Assembly (NCBI GenBank): GCA_963780165.1
Contig: CAWABB010000001.1
Location: forward strand, 2,356,001-2,420,000
Direction of reading: 5' to 3'
Origin: CAWABB01 sp963780165
Lineage (GTDB): Bacteria > Bacteroidota > Ignavibacteria > UBA10030 > UBA6906
Length of the DNA stretch: 64,000 nt
Notes under the pieces: generated by a model
What the model was told of the DNA's origin: nothing
Databases searched by the model: none
The model's input: only the letters and a program-made list of their open reading frames with translations
Position numbers and translations under genes: made by a program
In this document: positions 8,506 through 16,445 of the stretch, one piece after another
How the letters are laid out: every line of letters starts with the position of its first letter
Numbering within the stretch: the first letter of the stretch is position 1

Positions 8506-8994
8506 TTACTTGGTCGCGCGGCGCTTTCCTGACAGCTGACCCACGACCTGGGCGAGTTCGATGGCGCTCAGTGCCGCATCCCAACCTTTGTTGCCCGCTT
8601 TCGCTCCCGCGCGCTCGAGGGCCTGCTCCAGCGTATCGGTGGTGAGAATGCCGAAGGCACACGGGACGCCCGTTTCCATGGCGACCTGGGCAACGCCCTT
8701 GGACACTTCGGCGGCGATATAGTCGAAATGAGGGGTATCGCCGCGGACGACGCATCCCAGGCAGATGACGGCGTCGACCCCGCCGCTGCGGGCGAGCGGG
8801 AGCGCCACCTGCGGGATCTCGAACGACCCGGGGCAGTGGACGACCGTGACCTTCTCGAGGTCAGCCCCGTGCCGGCGGAGGCAATCCAGAGCGCCGTCCA
8901 GGAGGCGGACCGTGACGAGCGAGTTGAAGCGGCTGACGACAATGCCGAACGAGCGGCCGGCCGCATTCAGGTGTCCTTCGATCTGTTTTGTCAT
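8506..8994 (-). CDS. ribH: 6,7-dimethyl-8-ribityllumazine synthase
   Basis: Penultimate step of riboflavin synthesis: joins 5-amino-6-ribitylaminouracil to dihydroxybutanone phosphate. The 162-residue protein shows the family motifs VSRFNSLVT, CPGSFEIP, GCVVRGDTPHFDYI (with the catalytic His) and FGILTTDT, ending with the GNKGWDAA segment. Length is normal. It overlaps the PHP gene by 4 bases (ATGA) and is followed after 30 bases by the PorZ-like gene. No other rib gene is nearby. Confidence 0.97.
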   Translation of the reverse strand: MTKQIEGHLNAAGRSFGIVVSRFNSLVTVRLLDGALDCLRRHGADLEKVTVVHCPGSFEIPQVALPLARSGGVDAVICLGCVVRGDTPHFDYIAAEVSKGVAQVAMETGVPCAFGILTTDTLEQALERAGAKAGNKGWDAALSAIELAQVVGQLSGKRRATK

Positions 8995-9869
8995 GCGATC
9001 ATTCTCCCTGCGGATGCGTCCGCCTGCGGACGGTCGAACAACCGTCGCCGCATGGCGGCAACCGATGATTCGGGGATGGTGCTGGTCCCGAGGCGCACGG
9101 GGCCGTGCTTGTTCGAGCCGTGAAAATCCGAGCCGCCGCTGGTCAACAGAAAGTACTCGGCTGCAATCCCCGCGTAGTAAGCTGCCTGCTCCGGCGTGTG
9201 GCAGGGATGGACGGTCTCAACGCCGTCCACTCCGTCGGCGATCAGCGTCTTGAGCATATCATCGGTCACGCTCGCGCCGGGATGCGCGATGAACGAGAGC
9301 CCGCCCGCCATGGCGATCAAAACGACCGCATCCCGTGGCGTCATTTTCGCGTGCCGCTCGTACGCGGGCCGTCCTGCGCCGATGTACTTCAGAAAGGCCT
9401 CATGATAGGACTGGGTCAGCCCGAGTTCGACCATCGCATGCGCAATGTGTGGTCGTCCGATGGAACCGTGACCGGCCTGGTCAAGAACGGCCTCGAAGGG
9501 GAGAGGAACGTTGAGGGCGTTCAGTCGTCCGACGATTCGCTCGGCGCGGAGGAGGCGTTCCCTCCGCAGGACCTTGAGGTGAGCCTGGACCCCGTCGTGC
9601 GTGTGGTCGATGAAATAACCCAGGATGTGGACATCCTGGCCATCCAACGACGTGCTGAGCTCGACGCCGGGAATCACCGCGACCTCACAGTCCCGCCCCG
9701 CCATGATCGCTTCGTCAACAGCGGCCGTGGAGTCGTGATCCGTGATGCTGATGGTGGTGAGACCGGCCCGTCGGGCGTGCCCGACTATTGCTCGCGCGGA
9801 GAAGGCTCCGTCGGAATGGGTGGTGTGAATGTGAAGATCTGCCCTACCCTCCATACATCGCCGGCGCAC
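8991..9869 (-). CDS. PHP-domain metal-dependent phosphoesterase
   Basis: A 292-residue (or 287) PHP-family phosphoesterase. The first metal ligands are in ADLHIHTTHSDG, then ITDHDS, a PGVELS segment, IAHPG and the C-terminal GSDFHG. This set resembles the YciV/RNase AM group, exonucleases or 3',5'-nucleotide phosphatases, but the exact substrate cannot be read. Two starts are possible, GTG at 9869 and ATG at 9854, both with poor ribosome binding sites. It lies 20 bases after the Crp/Fnr gene and overlaps ribH by 4 bases. Confidence 0.87.
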   Translation of the reverse strand: MRRRCMEGRADLHIHTTHSDGAFSARAIVGHARRAGLTTISITDHDSTAAVDEAIMAGRDCEVAVIPGVELSTSLDGQDVHILGYFIDHTHDGVQAHLKVLRRERLLRAERIVGRLNALNVPLPFEAVLDQAGHGSIGRPHIAHAMVELGLTQSYHEAFLKYIGAGRPAYERHAKMTPRDAVVLIAMAGGLSFIAHPGASVTDDMLKTLIADGVDGVETVHPCHTPEQAAYYAGIAAEYFLLTSGGSDFHGSNKHGPVRLGTSTIPESSVAAMRRRLFDRPQADASAGRMIA

Positions 9870-9889
9870 ATGAAAGAACAGCGTACCGC

Positions 9890-10600
9890 CTACAGATATC
9901 GACTCTTGAACTTCTCGTAGTCATTGATGAGAAGCTTCCCCCTCTCGATTTCGATGTGGCCCTCGCGAATGAACGCGTGGATCATGCGGGAAATGGTTTC
10001 GCGCGAGGTTCCCGCCATGTTGGCGAGATCCTGCTGGAGGGGGAGTTCGTCGATTTCAACCCGGCCTTTGCGGATCTTTCCGATGTCGTCCGCGAGCTGC
10101 AGGACCACGTTCGCCACGCGTCCCGCGGCGTCCTTGAGCGACAGGCTTTTGATCTGCGCGTCCGCTTTCCGCAGACGCATGGTGAGCTCTTTGAGCAGGG
10201 CGATCGCAACCGAGGGGAAGTCGTGCAGAAGCTTCAGGAAATCCCGGCGGTGGATCATGAAGAGCTCGGATTTCTGAATGGCCACCACACTCGCGGAGCG
10301 TGCCAGCCCGTCCAGAATCGCCATCTCGCCGAAGAAATCGGCCTCGCCGAGGATGGAGAGAATCACCTCGCGGCCGTCGTCATCCATCCTCACAATCTTC
10401 ACCTTGCCGGAAATGATCACAAACAACGCTGCTCCGGCTTCCTCCTCCAGGAGGATGATGCTGCCTTTCTTGTACTTCTTCCGGATGCCCACTCGTGCGA
10501 TGGTTTCCAGATCCATCGGCTCGAGGTCCGATAGGATAGGAACATTCCGGAGGAATTCGATCTCGTCTTTCGGGGTAGAGGTCGGGCTGCCGTCGTTCAC
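9890..10600 (-). CDS. Crp/Fnr-family transcriptional regulator
   Basis: A DNA-binding regulator of about 236 residues. It has a cyclic-nucleotide-binding-type beta-barrel (GEADFFGEMAILDG near the usual phosphate-binding cassette), a long dimer helix (AIALLKELTMRLRKAD) and a C-terminal winged helix with MAGTSRETISRMIHAF as recognition region. No N-terminal cysteine cluster, so it is not an iron-sulfur FNR. The frame stays open to 10951, but that extension encodes a decayed fragment and contains the promoter at 10649-10677. A start at the GTG of 10598-10600 gives normal family length; ribosome binding site is weak. Ligand unknown. Confidence 0.87.
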   Translation of the reverse strand: MNDGSPTSTPKDEIEFLRNVPILSDLEPMDLETIARVGIRKKYKKGSIILLEEEAGAALFVIISGKVKIVRMDDDGREVILSILGEADFFGEMAILDGLARSASVVAIQKSELFMIHRRDFLKLLHDFPSVAIALLKELTMRLRKADAQIKSLSLKDAAGRVANVVLQLADDIGKIRKGRVEIDELPLQQDLANMAGTSRETISRMIHAFIREGHIEIERGKLLINDYEKFKSRYL

Positions 10601-10648
10601 TGTCGGGCCGTCGAAGAGTGAGCAGTCAGGTTGAATCAGAAGTGGGGA

Positions 10649-10677
10649 AATATAGCAGGTCCCCGTTTGAAAGTCAA
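10649..10677 (-). promoter_or_regulatory. Sigma-70-type promoter of the Crp/Fnr gene
   Basis: TTGACT (10677-10672), 17 bases, TATATT (10654-10649) on the minus strand. Predicted transcript start near 10642, about 42 bases before the chosen GTG. Identical hexamers and spacing to the fab promoter. Confidence 0.75.
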
Positions 10678-10728
10678 GAAACGCATGATAATCCAAGGGG
10701 TTACGGGTGACCATGGACTGGTCCGCTG

Positions 10729-10935
10729 CCAGGTCGGCCCCATCCTCGGCCAACGCCTTCATCTCGGGGTAGAAGTAGATGTCGAAATGGTCGGTCGGCA
10801 GGACCTGCCATTCGAACTCGGTATACAGGACTTTGTTGCGTCCGAAGGGGGAGGCTGCGATAGGGCACACGGGGGCCTGAGGGCGGCACAAGGGAGCAGG
10901 AGACAGATGGGTAGCGGCGGAGGGAGTCGTCGCAT
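10729..10935 (-). pseudogene. Decayed 5' fragment of a secreted propeller/peptidase-type gene
   Basis: From an ATG at 10933-10935 one frame reads a signal peptide (MRRLPPPLPICLLLPCAALR). A different frame of the same stretch then reads FGRNKVLYTEFEWQVLPTDH followed by FDIYFYPEMKALAEDGADLA. That second segment is like the mature N-terminus of long secreted WD40-like propeller/peptidase-MA-type proteins of the FCB group. So the coding sequence is broken by a frameshift after the signal peptide, and homology stops after about 45 codons, just before the promoter of the Crp gene. The remainder of 10601-11005 shows only that promoter and no other gene. Confidence 0.6.
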
Positions 10936-11005
10936 CGCCGCCATCCAGCACATACCCGCGACTCAGGGGAGTAGAGCCACATTGCCCCAGAGCTGCAAAC
11001 CGCTG

Positions 11006-11101
11006 TTACCAGGCGGTTCCGTTCCGGACAACGGTCACCAGGAAGATGGCAAGCAGCGTCAACGCGGCAACCGCGAGGGCGATCTTTTGTTCTCGCGTCA
11101 T
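11006..11101 (-). CDS. 31-residue single-span membrane peptide
   Basis: A very short reading frame, MTREQKIALAVAALTLLAIF then LVTVVRNGTAW, whose ATG overlaps the stop of the isomerase gene (ATGA at 11098-11101). It has a charged start, one hydrophobic helix of about 19 residues and a short polar end. The overlap is the same coupling used by its upstream neighbours, which is the main support. Nothing is known about function and conservation cannot be tested here; it could be chance. Confidence 0.45.
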   Translation of the reverse strand: MTREQKIALAVAALTLLAIFLVTVVRNGTAW

Positions 11102-12147
11102 GTGTCGGCGAGCGCTTTCTTGAGACGGTCAATCGCGGTCACGGGCATCGGGTCGACGCCGTGAGCGGCGGCGAGATAGAGGCTGACCCAGTCTGCCAGC
11201 TGCACGAGCGAGAACATGCGGGCGAGCCTGCCGACACCCTGGCTCCAGACTTCGGTGATCCGCCCTGTGTACGGGAGCAGGAGGGAGCGCGTGACGTCGA
11301 TGCGCGTCTGGACCCGGGGATGGTCTTCAATGTCGCGCAGGAAGATAACCTGCATCTCTTTCATCGCGTCGGTCAGGACCTGCCACCCGACGATCTCATT
11401 GTGATTCATCTCCGGGAGGATGTGACTGAAGGCAAGGGTCTTCGCGTTCTCTTCGAGTTGCCCGCGCCAGCGGGTGGCGACCGGCTCGAGGAGGTCTGCG
11501 GCGGCGTAGATGATGCCGACACGGCGGTTCAGCATCTCCGCAATGGCGGCGGCGGGATTCCCTTCGGAGGCCGGGTCAGAGAAGGCTCTCGCCTGCGCGC
11601 GGAGGAGGGCGACGGTCTCGCTGATCTCGCGCGTGCGTGACGGGACGAACCCCATCCGCGTGAGAGCGAGCAGAAGCGGGAAGAACGAGTAGCCGAGCGC
11701 GCCGCGTGGAGGAAGCCCCCCGGGGATCCGGATGAGCGGAGTCCGGTGCCGCGTCGCCAGCTTGGAGGTCGTGCCGCCCGAGGAGATGCAGAGGATCTTC
11801 GCCCCGCGGCGTTCGGCCGCGCGGTGAGCGGCGTTCGTCTCTTCCGTGTTGCCGGAGTAGCTCGACACGAGTACCAGCGTTCCGCGTCCCACGAACGCGG
11901 GGAGCGTGTAGTGCCTGTTCACGATAAGCGGCACGTCGAGCTTCCCTGCGAGATACGACCTGAGGAGGTCGCCGGCGATGGCCGATCCCCCGAGACCGGC
12001 CAGCACGATCGAGGTGATCCCGCGTGGGGGCCTGGGAAGACGGGCAGCCTTGCCGATGGCGAGCGCTTCCTCAACCTGGGCGGGGAAGCGAACGAGGATG
12101 TCGTACATGCCGGATGGGTCTACTGCGCGGACGTCATCGAGAGTCAT
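11098..12147 (-). CDS. Bifunctional phosphoglucose/phosphomannose isomerase
   Basis: Interconverts glucose-6-P or mannose-6-P with fructose-6-P. At 349 residues it is the short SIS-domain type, not the long classical Pgi. Visible are GLGGSAIAGDLL and SYSGNTEET (the sugar-phosphate site of the SIS domain) and the bactPGI-type C-terminal half with ENAKTLAFSHILPEMNHNE, containing the catalytic Glu and His. It lies 7 bases after enzyme I of the PTS in a five-gene run. No separate pgi is seen in the window. Confidence 0.92.
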   Translation of the reverse strand: MTLDDVRAVDPSGMYDILVRFPAQVEEALAIGKAARLPRPPRGITSIVLAGLGGSAIAGDLLRSYLAGKLDVPLIVNRHYTLPAFVGRGTLVLVSSYSGNTEETNAAHRAAERRGAKILCISSGGTTSKLATRHRTPLIRIPGGLPPRGALGYSFFPLLLALTRMGFVPSRTREISETVALLRAQARAFSDPASEGNPAAAIAEMLNRRVGIIYAAADLLEPVATRWRGQLEENAKTLAFSHILPEMNHNEIVGWQVLTDAMKEMQVIFLRDIEDHPRVQTRIDVTRSLLLPYTGRITEVWSQGVGRLARMFSLVQLADWVSLYLAAAHGVDPMPVTAIDRLKKALADT

Positions 12148-12154
12148 GGCTGTC

Positions 12155-13921
12155 TCAGTCTATGTCAATGGGGAGTTCGGGGATGAGTTTCCGGGTCGTC
12201 CGGGCGAGGAAGGTTCGGATTTCCTCGTCCGTCTCCAGGGTGAGCGCGCGGTCCGCCACCCGGCGCGCGTCCTTGACGCGGACCGAGCGGATGATCTTCT
12301 TGATCTCCGGCAGCGTCGTCGGAACCGTGCTGAATTCGTCAAGCCCGAGACCCACCAGGAGGATGGTGGCCAGGGGGTCGCCGGCCATTTCGCCGCACAT
12401 GCCAACCCAGACATTCCGCCGGTGCCCGGCGTCGATGATCGTCTTGACAGTGCGGAGGACCGCCGGGTTGAACTGCTGGTAGAGATCTGCCACCGCCGCG
12501 TTGTCGCGGTCCACGGCCAGAAGATACTGGATCAGGTCGTTGGTGCCGATGCTCAGGAAGTCGACCTCCGCGGCGATGGCGTCCGCCATGATGGCGGCGG
12601 CGGGGACTTCGATCATGACGCCGATCTTCATCTCCTCGTCGAACGGAATGCCCTGGGACCGCAGGTCCGCCTTGACGGCTTTAAGCTGCGCCCGGGCGCG
12701 GCGGACTTCCGTGACAGTGGAGACCATGGGGAACATGATGCGCACGTTCCGCCTTGTGCTGGCCCGCAGGAGCGCACGCAGCTGGGCCTGGAAGATCTCG
12801 GGCTGGTCGAGGAGGATGCGGATGCCACGCCAGCCAAGGAATGGGTTCTCTTCCGCCTGTGCGTCAGGCATCACCTTGTCGCCGCCGACGTCGAAGGTCC
12901 TGAAGATCACGGGATGAGGGTACATCCCTTCGGCGACGAGTTTGTAGACTTCCGCCTGTTCCTCTTCCGAGGGGTATTGCGCACGGCCGATGATCTGGCT
13001 CTCGGTACGGTAGAGCCCGATCCCGGCGGCGCCCTGGGTGCGGGCGAACTCGACCTCTTCGGGGAACTCGATGTTCGCGGAAAGCTCTATGAGGCGGTGA
13101 TCGGCAGTCTCGGCCACGAGGCCGGCGATCGCCGTCAGTCGCTCGTCGAACTCCCGGAACCTCGCCGCCTTTCGCTGCAGGTGCTGGAGCGTCTCCTCCG
13201 AGGGGTTGATGATCAGCAGGCCGGAATAGCCGTCGATGGCCACCTGGTCGCCCGGTCGCACCTGGCGCGTCGCGTTCCTGAGGCCGACGACAGCGGGGAT
13301 CTTCAGGGACCGGGAGAGGATGGCCGCGTGCGAGGTCGTCCCGCCCAGGTCGGTCGCGTACCCGAGGATCTGGTTCCTGCTGAAGATCACCGTGTCGGCC
13401 GGCGTGAGGTTCTCGGAGATGATGACGCTTTCGCCGTCGAGGCGGGAGAAGAGCTTCTGATCCTGGATGTTCCGGACGATGCGGTGCATGACGTCTTCGA
13501 CATCCTGGGCGCGTTCGTGCATGTACTCATCCGGCGCTGCGAGCATCATCCGTTTGTAGCGGGTGATTTCATCCCAGACGACATACTCGGCGTTGCGGAG
13601 TTCCTCTTTGATGCGGCGCTCGATCGCGCCGATCAGCACCGCGTCGTTGAGGATCATGATCTGGGCTTCGAAGATTCCGGCCCCTTCGGTCCCGAGTTTC
13701 TGCTCCGCGAAGGCGTGGATCTTTTGCAGCTCCTTTTCGGCCCGGGCCATGGAAGTCTTCAGGCGCTCAAGCTCCGCGGGCACGTCGGGGGCCGTGATGT
13801 GCCGCATCTGCACCTGCGGCACGGTGCGTGCGTACAGGTACGCCGGCCCGACGGCGATTCCCGGAGCTGCGGGGATCCCCTTCATGACCGTTTCCTGTGG
13901 CTTGTCAGAGTCTGTCGTCAT
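12155..13921 (-). CDS. ptsI: Phosphoenolpyruvate-protein phosphotransferase (enzyme I)
   Basis: Takes phosphate from PEP and passes it to HPr. It is 588 residues, the usual enzyme I length: HPr-binding helices at the N-terminus, the phospho-His in GGTTSHAAILSRS, and a TIM-barrel PEP domain with GTNDLIQYLLAVDR and the catalytic Cys in GMCGEMAGDP. There is no GAF domain, so it is not the nitrogen-type PtsP. It overlaps ptsH by 4 bases. No sugar-specific EII gene is present here. Confidence 0.96.
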   Translation of the reverse strand: MTTDSDKPQETVMKGIPAAPGIAVGPAYLYARTVPQVQMRHITAPDVPAELERLKTSMARAEKELQKIHAFAEQKLGTEGAGIFEAQIMILNDAVLIGAIERRIKEELRNAEYVVWDEITRYKRMMLAAPDEYMHERAQDVEDVMHRIVRNIQDQKLFSRLDGESVIISENLTPADTVIFSRNQILGYATDLGGTTSHAAILSRSLKIPAVVGLRNATRQVRPGDQVAIDGYSGLLIINPSEETLQHLQRKAARFREFDERLTAIAGLVAETADHRLIELSANIEFPEEVEFARTQGAAGIGLYRTESQIIGRAQYPSEEEQAEVYKLVAEGMYPHPVIFRTFDVGGDKVMPDAQAEENPFLGWRGIRILLDQPEIFQAQLRALLRASTRRNVRIMFPMVSTVTEVRRARAQLKAVKADLRSQGIPFDEEMKIGVMIEVPAAAIMADAIAAEVDFLSIGTNDLIQYLLAVDRDNAAVADLYQQFNPAVLRTVKTIIDAGHRRNVWVGMCGEMAGDPLATILLVGLGLDEFSTVPTTLPEIKKIIRSVRVKDARRVADRALTLETDEEIRTFLARTTRKLIPELPIDID

Positions 13922-14184
13922 GGCTCGTCGAATCCGCGTTCGAACAGATCGATCACCGCTTCTGCGGCTGCCTCCTCGTCGGGACCTTCGAAGCGGAGCA
14001 TCAGGCTCGAACCCTGTTCGGCCGCAAGCGTCATGACCCCGATGATGCTCTTCCCGTTGATCTCCATCTCATCCTTGCAGATAGTGAACTCCGCCGCGAA
14101 GCGTGCGGCCGTCTTGACGATGGCTGCCGCGGGGCGGGTGTGCAGGCCCGCTCGGTTGCGAATGGTGACCTCGCGCTCGATCAT
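13918..14184 (-). CDS. ptsH: Phosphocarrier protein HPr
   Basis: An 88-residue phosphocarrier with both known phosphorylation sites: His15 in AGLHTRPAA, charged by enzyme I, and Ser46 in NGKSIIGVMTL, the site used by HPr kinase where present. It lies 12 bases after the polyprenyl synthetase gene and overlaps ptsI by 4 bases. With no EII genes nearby the pair may serve regulation rather than sugar uptake; that is inference. Confidence 0.95.
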   Translation of the reverse strand: MIEREVTIRNRAGLHTRPAAAIVKTAARFAAEFTICKDEMEINGKSIIGVMTLAAEQGSSLMLRFEGPDEEAAAEAVIDLFERGFDEP

Positions 14185-14196
14185 TCAAGGACCGGG

Positions 14197-15210
14197 TCAG
14201 GACGCCCGCTTCACCAGTTGCTCCGCCATCCAGCGCAAGGCTTCGCGGGCTGGGGAAGGCCGGAGCTTGTCCAGGGAGGTCAGCGCCCGCCTGGTGTTGA
14301 CGCGCACCAGTCGCTCGGTGTCCCGCAGGACGCCGGTGCGGCGGTAGATGTCGGTGACGCGACGTACGACCACCTGCCTGGGCAAGCGGCCCCTGCCGGC
14401 GCGTCGGCCGGTCTTCAGAACGGAACGGAGCACCCGTAGGTCCTCGTCCCGTGCCCGCTCCAGCGCAGTCAGGAGGAGATACGTACGCTTTCCCTCTATT
14501 ATATCGCCACCGATCGGCTTGCCAAGCCGCTTCTGGTCGGCGATGACATCGAGAAGATCGTCCTGGAGTTGGAATGCGCGCCCCAGGTAGTGTCCGAAGC
14601 TGCGAAGCGTGCTCACGTCTTTTTGACGGCCGCCTCCGAGCACGCCCCCCATTTCGCACGCCAGCGAGAGCAGGCACCCGGTCTTCAATTCGATCATAGC
14701 GAAGTAGTCGCGCACGCGTACGTCTTCCCGGCGCTCAAACTCGAGGTCCATCGCCTGGCCTTCGCACACTTCCATAAGGCCGCGAGTGAATGACGACGAA
14801 AGTCTGGACAGAACGCGCGGGTCGGATTTCAACAGCAGTTTGTATCCGTGCGCGAGAAGGATGTCGCCGACCAGGAGCGCGGTGTTCGGGTCCCACGCAA
14901 CGTGGACGGTGGGCCGGCCCCTGCGCGACTTGGCCCTGTCCATGATGTCGTCGTGCACGAGCGTAAAGTTGTGCATGAGTTCGATGGCGGCGCCGGCATT
15001 CACCGCGGCCTCCGGCTTTCCCCCGACTGCTTCGCACGACAGCTGGACGAGCGTCGAACGGACGCGCTTCCCGCCCCCGGCCATCACGTAACGGGACGCG
15101 GTGCGGAGATCGCCCGGCCGGCCTGAGCGGAAGTATTGGGCCAGCCTGCGGTCGACCATCGACCGGAGTCGCGTGAGCCGTTTGGTATACTGAGTGTCGA
15201 TGGACGTCAC
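14197..15210 (-). CDS. Polyprenyl (geranylgeranyl/long-chain) diphosphate synthase
   Basis: Chain-elongating trans-prenyltransferase adding IPP units to allylic diphosphates. The 337-residue protein has both aspartate-rich motifs, HDDIMD and QDDLLD, plus GGKRVRSTLVQLSC for IPP binding. Product length cannot be read safely from sequence. The start is GTG (15208-15210), overlapping the stop of the IPP isomerase gene in a GTGA, so the isomerase that supplies its allylic primer is coupled to it. Confidence 0.93.
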   Translation of the reverse strand: MTSIDTQYTKRLTRLRSMVDRRLAQYFRSGRPGDLRTASRYVMAGGGKRVRSTLVQLSCEAVGGKPEAAVNAGAAIELMHNFTLVHDDIMDRAKSRRGRPTVHVAWDPNTALLVGDILLAHGYKLLLKSDPRVLSRLSSSFTRGLMEVCEGQAMDLEFERREDVRVRDYFAMIELKTGCLLSLACEMGGVLGGGRQKDVSTLRSFGHYLGRAFQLQDDLLDVIADQKRLGKPIGGDIIEGKRTYLLLTALERARDEDLRVLRSVLKTGRRAGRGRLPRQVVVRRVTDIYRRTGVLRDTERLVRVNTRRALTSLDKLRPSPAREALRWMAEQLVKRAS

Positions 15211-16259
15211 GGTTGGAGCTCTACAAGTGGCGCGTGCTGCAACTCGCCCGTTGTTCGGGATCCCGTCAGGAACATTGCACTGCGAAGCTCCTGGCTCCAG
15301 TCTGCCAGGAGCGCATTCACTCCCCTGACGCCGCCGCGGGCAAGCGCCTTCAAGACGGGGCGCGCCGACGCTGCGAGGTCAGCGCCGAGGGCTATGGACT
15401 TCGCGATATCCATCCCCGATGAAATGCCGCCGGATGCGATGACCGTCAGATCAGGCTGCCGGCTCCGGAGCGCAGCAACTTCCTTCACGGCGATGGCCGT
15501 CGGTATTCCCCAGTCCCAGAAGGTTTCTTTGCGGCGCCGCGCGCTCGTGCGAAGGATCTCCACCCCGGCCCAGCTCGTTCCACCGGCCCCTGCGACGTCG
15601 ATAATTCTGACACCCGCGTCCAGGAGGCGCCGGGCGACGTCCCGCGAGATGCCCGCCCCGATCTCCTTCACCACGACGGGGATCGGGAGCTCGCGGACGA
15701 GGAGTCCTATGCCGCGGAGTACCCCCCGGAAAGCGGGGGAGCCCTCCGGTTGAAGCAGTTCCTGGAGCGGATTGAGATGGACGGCAAACGCGTCCGCCCG
15801 GACCAGCTCGGCCAGCCGTGCGACAGGGGCCGCCGACCTCAACGCTGCCACTTCTGCGGCGCCAATATTGCCGATGATCGGGATATCCCGCGCGACCTCG
15901 CGCACCACGCTGAACGTCCGGTGGAACGTCGTATCTTCCAGCGCCTGGCGCTGGCTTCCCACGCCCATCCCGATGCCCGCCTCCGCGCATGCCTCGGCAA
16001 GCCGCCTGTTGATGCGCAACGCTTCCCCGTACCCGCCCGTCATCCCCGAGACAAGAAGCGGAAGGGCAAGACGGCGTCCGAGGAAATGCACCGATGTGTC
16101 GACCTCCTCGAGGTTGATCTCGGGGAGGGCATTGTGGACGAACCGGAGCCGTTCGAGGCCTGTGGTTGTCGTCCGGAAACCCACATCTTCCTGCAACGTC
16201 AGATCGACGTGCTCCTGCTTGCGGGATGATGTGGTGCGCGGACGGGTACGCTTGCGCAT
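15207..16259 (-). CDS. fni: Isopentenyl-diphosphate delta-isomerase, type 2 (FMN-dependent)
   Basis: Interconverts IPP and DMAPP using reduced FMN. The 350-residue TIM-barrel shows GMTGG, GVGSQR, KEIGAGIS, DVAGAGGTSW and ASGGISSG motifs of the type 2 enzyme, unrelated to the type 1 Nudix isomerase. The frame is open for another 40 codons upstream, but that would run through the promoter at 16291-16319; the ATG at 16257-16259 (MRKRTRPR) fits family length. First gene of the minus-strand operon to 11006. Confidence 0.93.
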   Translation of the reverse strand: MRKRTRPRTTSSRKQEHVDLTLQEDVGFRTTTTGLERLRFVHNALPEINLEEVDTSVHFLGRRLALPLLVSGMTGGYGEALRINRRLAEACAEAGIGMGVGSQRQALEDTTFHRTFSVVREVARDIPIIGNIGAAEVAALRSAAPVARLAELVRADAFAVHLNPLQELLQPEGSPAFRGVLRGIGLLVRELPIPVVVKEIGAGISRDVARRLLDAGVRIIDVAGAGGTSWAGVEILRTSARRRKETFWDWGIPTAIAVKEVAALRSRQPDLTVIASGGISSGMDIAKSIALGADLAASARPVLKALARGGVRGVNALLADWSQELRSAMFLTGSRTTGELQHAPLVELQP

Positions 16260-16290
16260 GCTGAGAGGCGAGGGGATGAATCGCGCGGGC

Positions 16291-16319
16291 AGTATAACCA
16301 TTTCACCGCAGAGAAGCAA
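16291..16319 (-). promoter_or_regulatory. Sigma-70-type promoter of the fni operon
   Basis: TTGCTT (16319-16314), 17 bases, TATACT (16296-16291) on the minus strand, with predicted start about 25 bases before the fni ATG. Confidence 0.65.
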
Positions 16320-16323
16320 CGTG

Positions 16324-16368
16324 CCCGCACATGAGACGTCCGTCACACCGTGTGACCCCCCGCACATG
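16324..16368. promoter_or_regulatory. Operator-like palindrome flanked by direct repeats between divergent promoters
   Basis: A perfect 15-base palindrome, GTCACAC-C-GTGTGAC (16342-16356), lies between the divergent promoters of fni and the nucleotidyltransferase gene. It is flanked on both sides by the 10-base direct repeat CCCGCACATG (16324-16333 and 16359-16368). The arrangement looks like a regulator binding site serving both directions; the regulator is unknown. Confidence 0.55.
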
Positions 16369-16384
16369 CGCGGCGCCACATTCC

Positions 16385-16413
16385 TTGATTATCGCGGGAC
16401 AGTTTGGTAGGTT
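16385..16413 (+). promoter_or_regulatory. Sigma-70-type promoter of the nucleotidyltransferase gene
   Basis: TTGATT (16385-16390), 17 bases, TAGGTT (16408-16413). Predicted start near 16420, about 26 bases before the ATG. The same TAGGTT element with 17-base spacing occurs before the debranching-type lipoprotein gene. Confidence 0.65.
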
Positions 16414-16445
16414 GAATAGACATTACTCACCTGGAAATTCGATTC

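Noticed and set aside
10601..10951. An N-terminal extension of the Crp/Fnr protein
   Set aside because: The stretch contains the promoter and matches a different protein family in part, so it is not a Crp domain.
11978..14347. A 789-codon open frame on the plus strand opposite ptsI and ptsH
   Set aside because: It is antisense to two well recognised genes, has no recognisable domain, and such frames are expected in GC-rich DNA.
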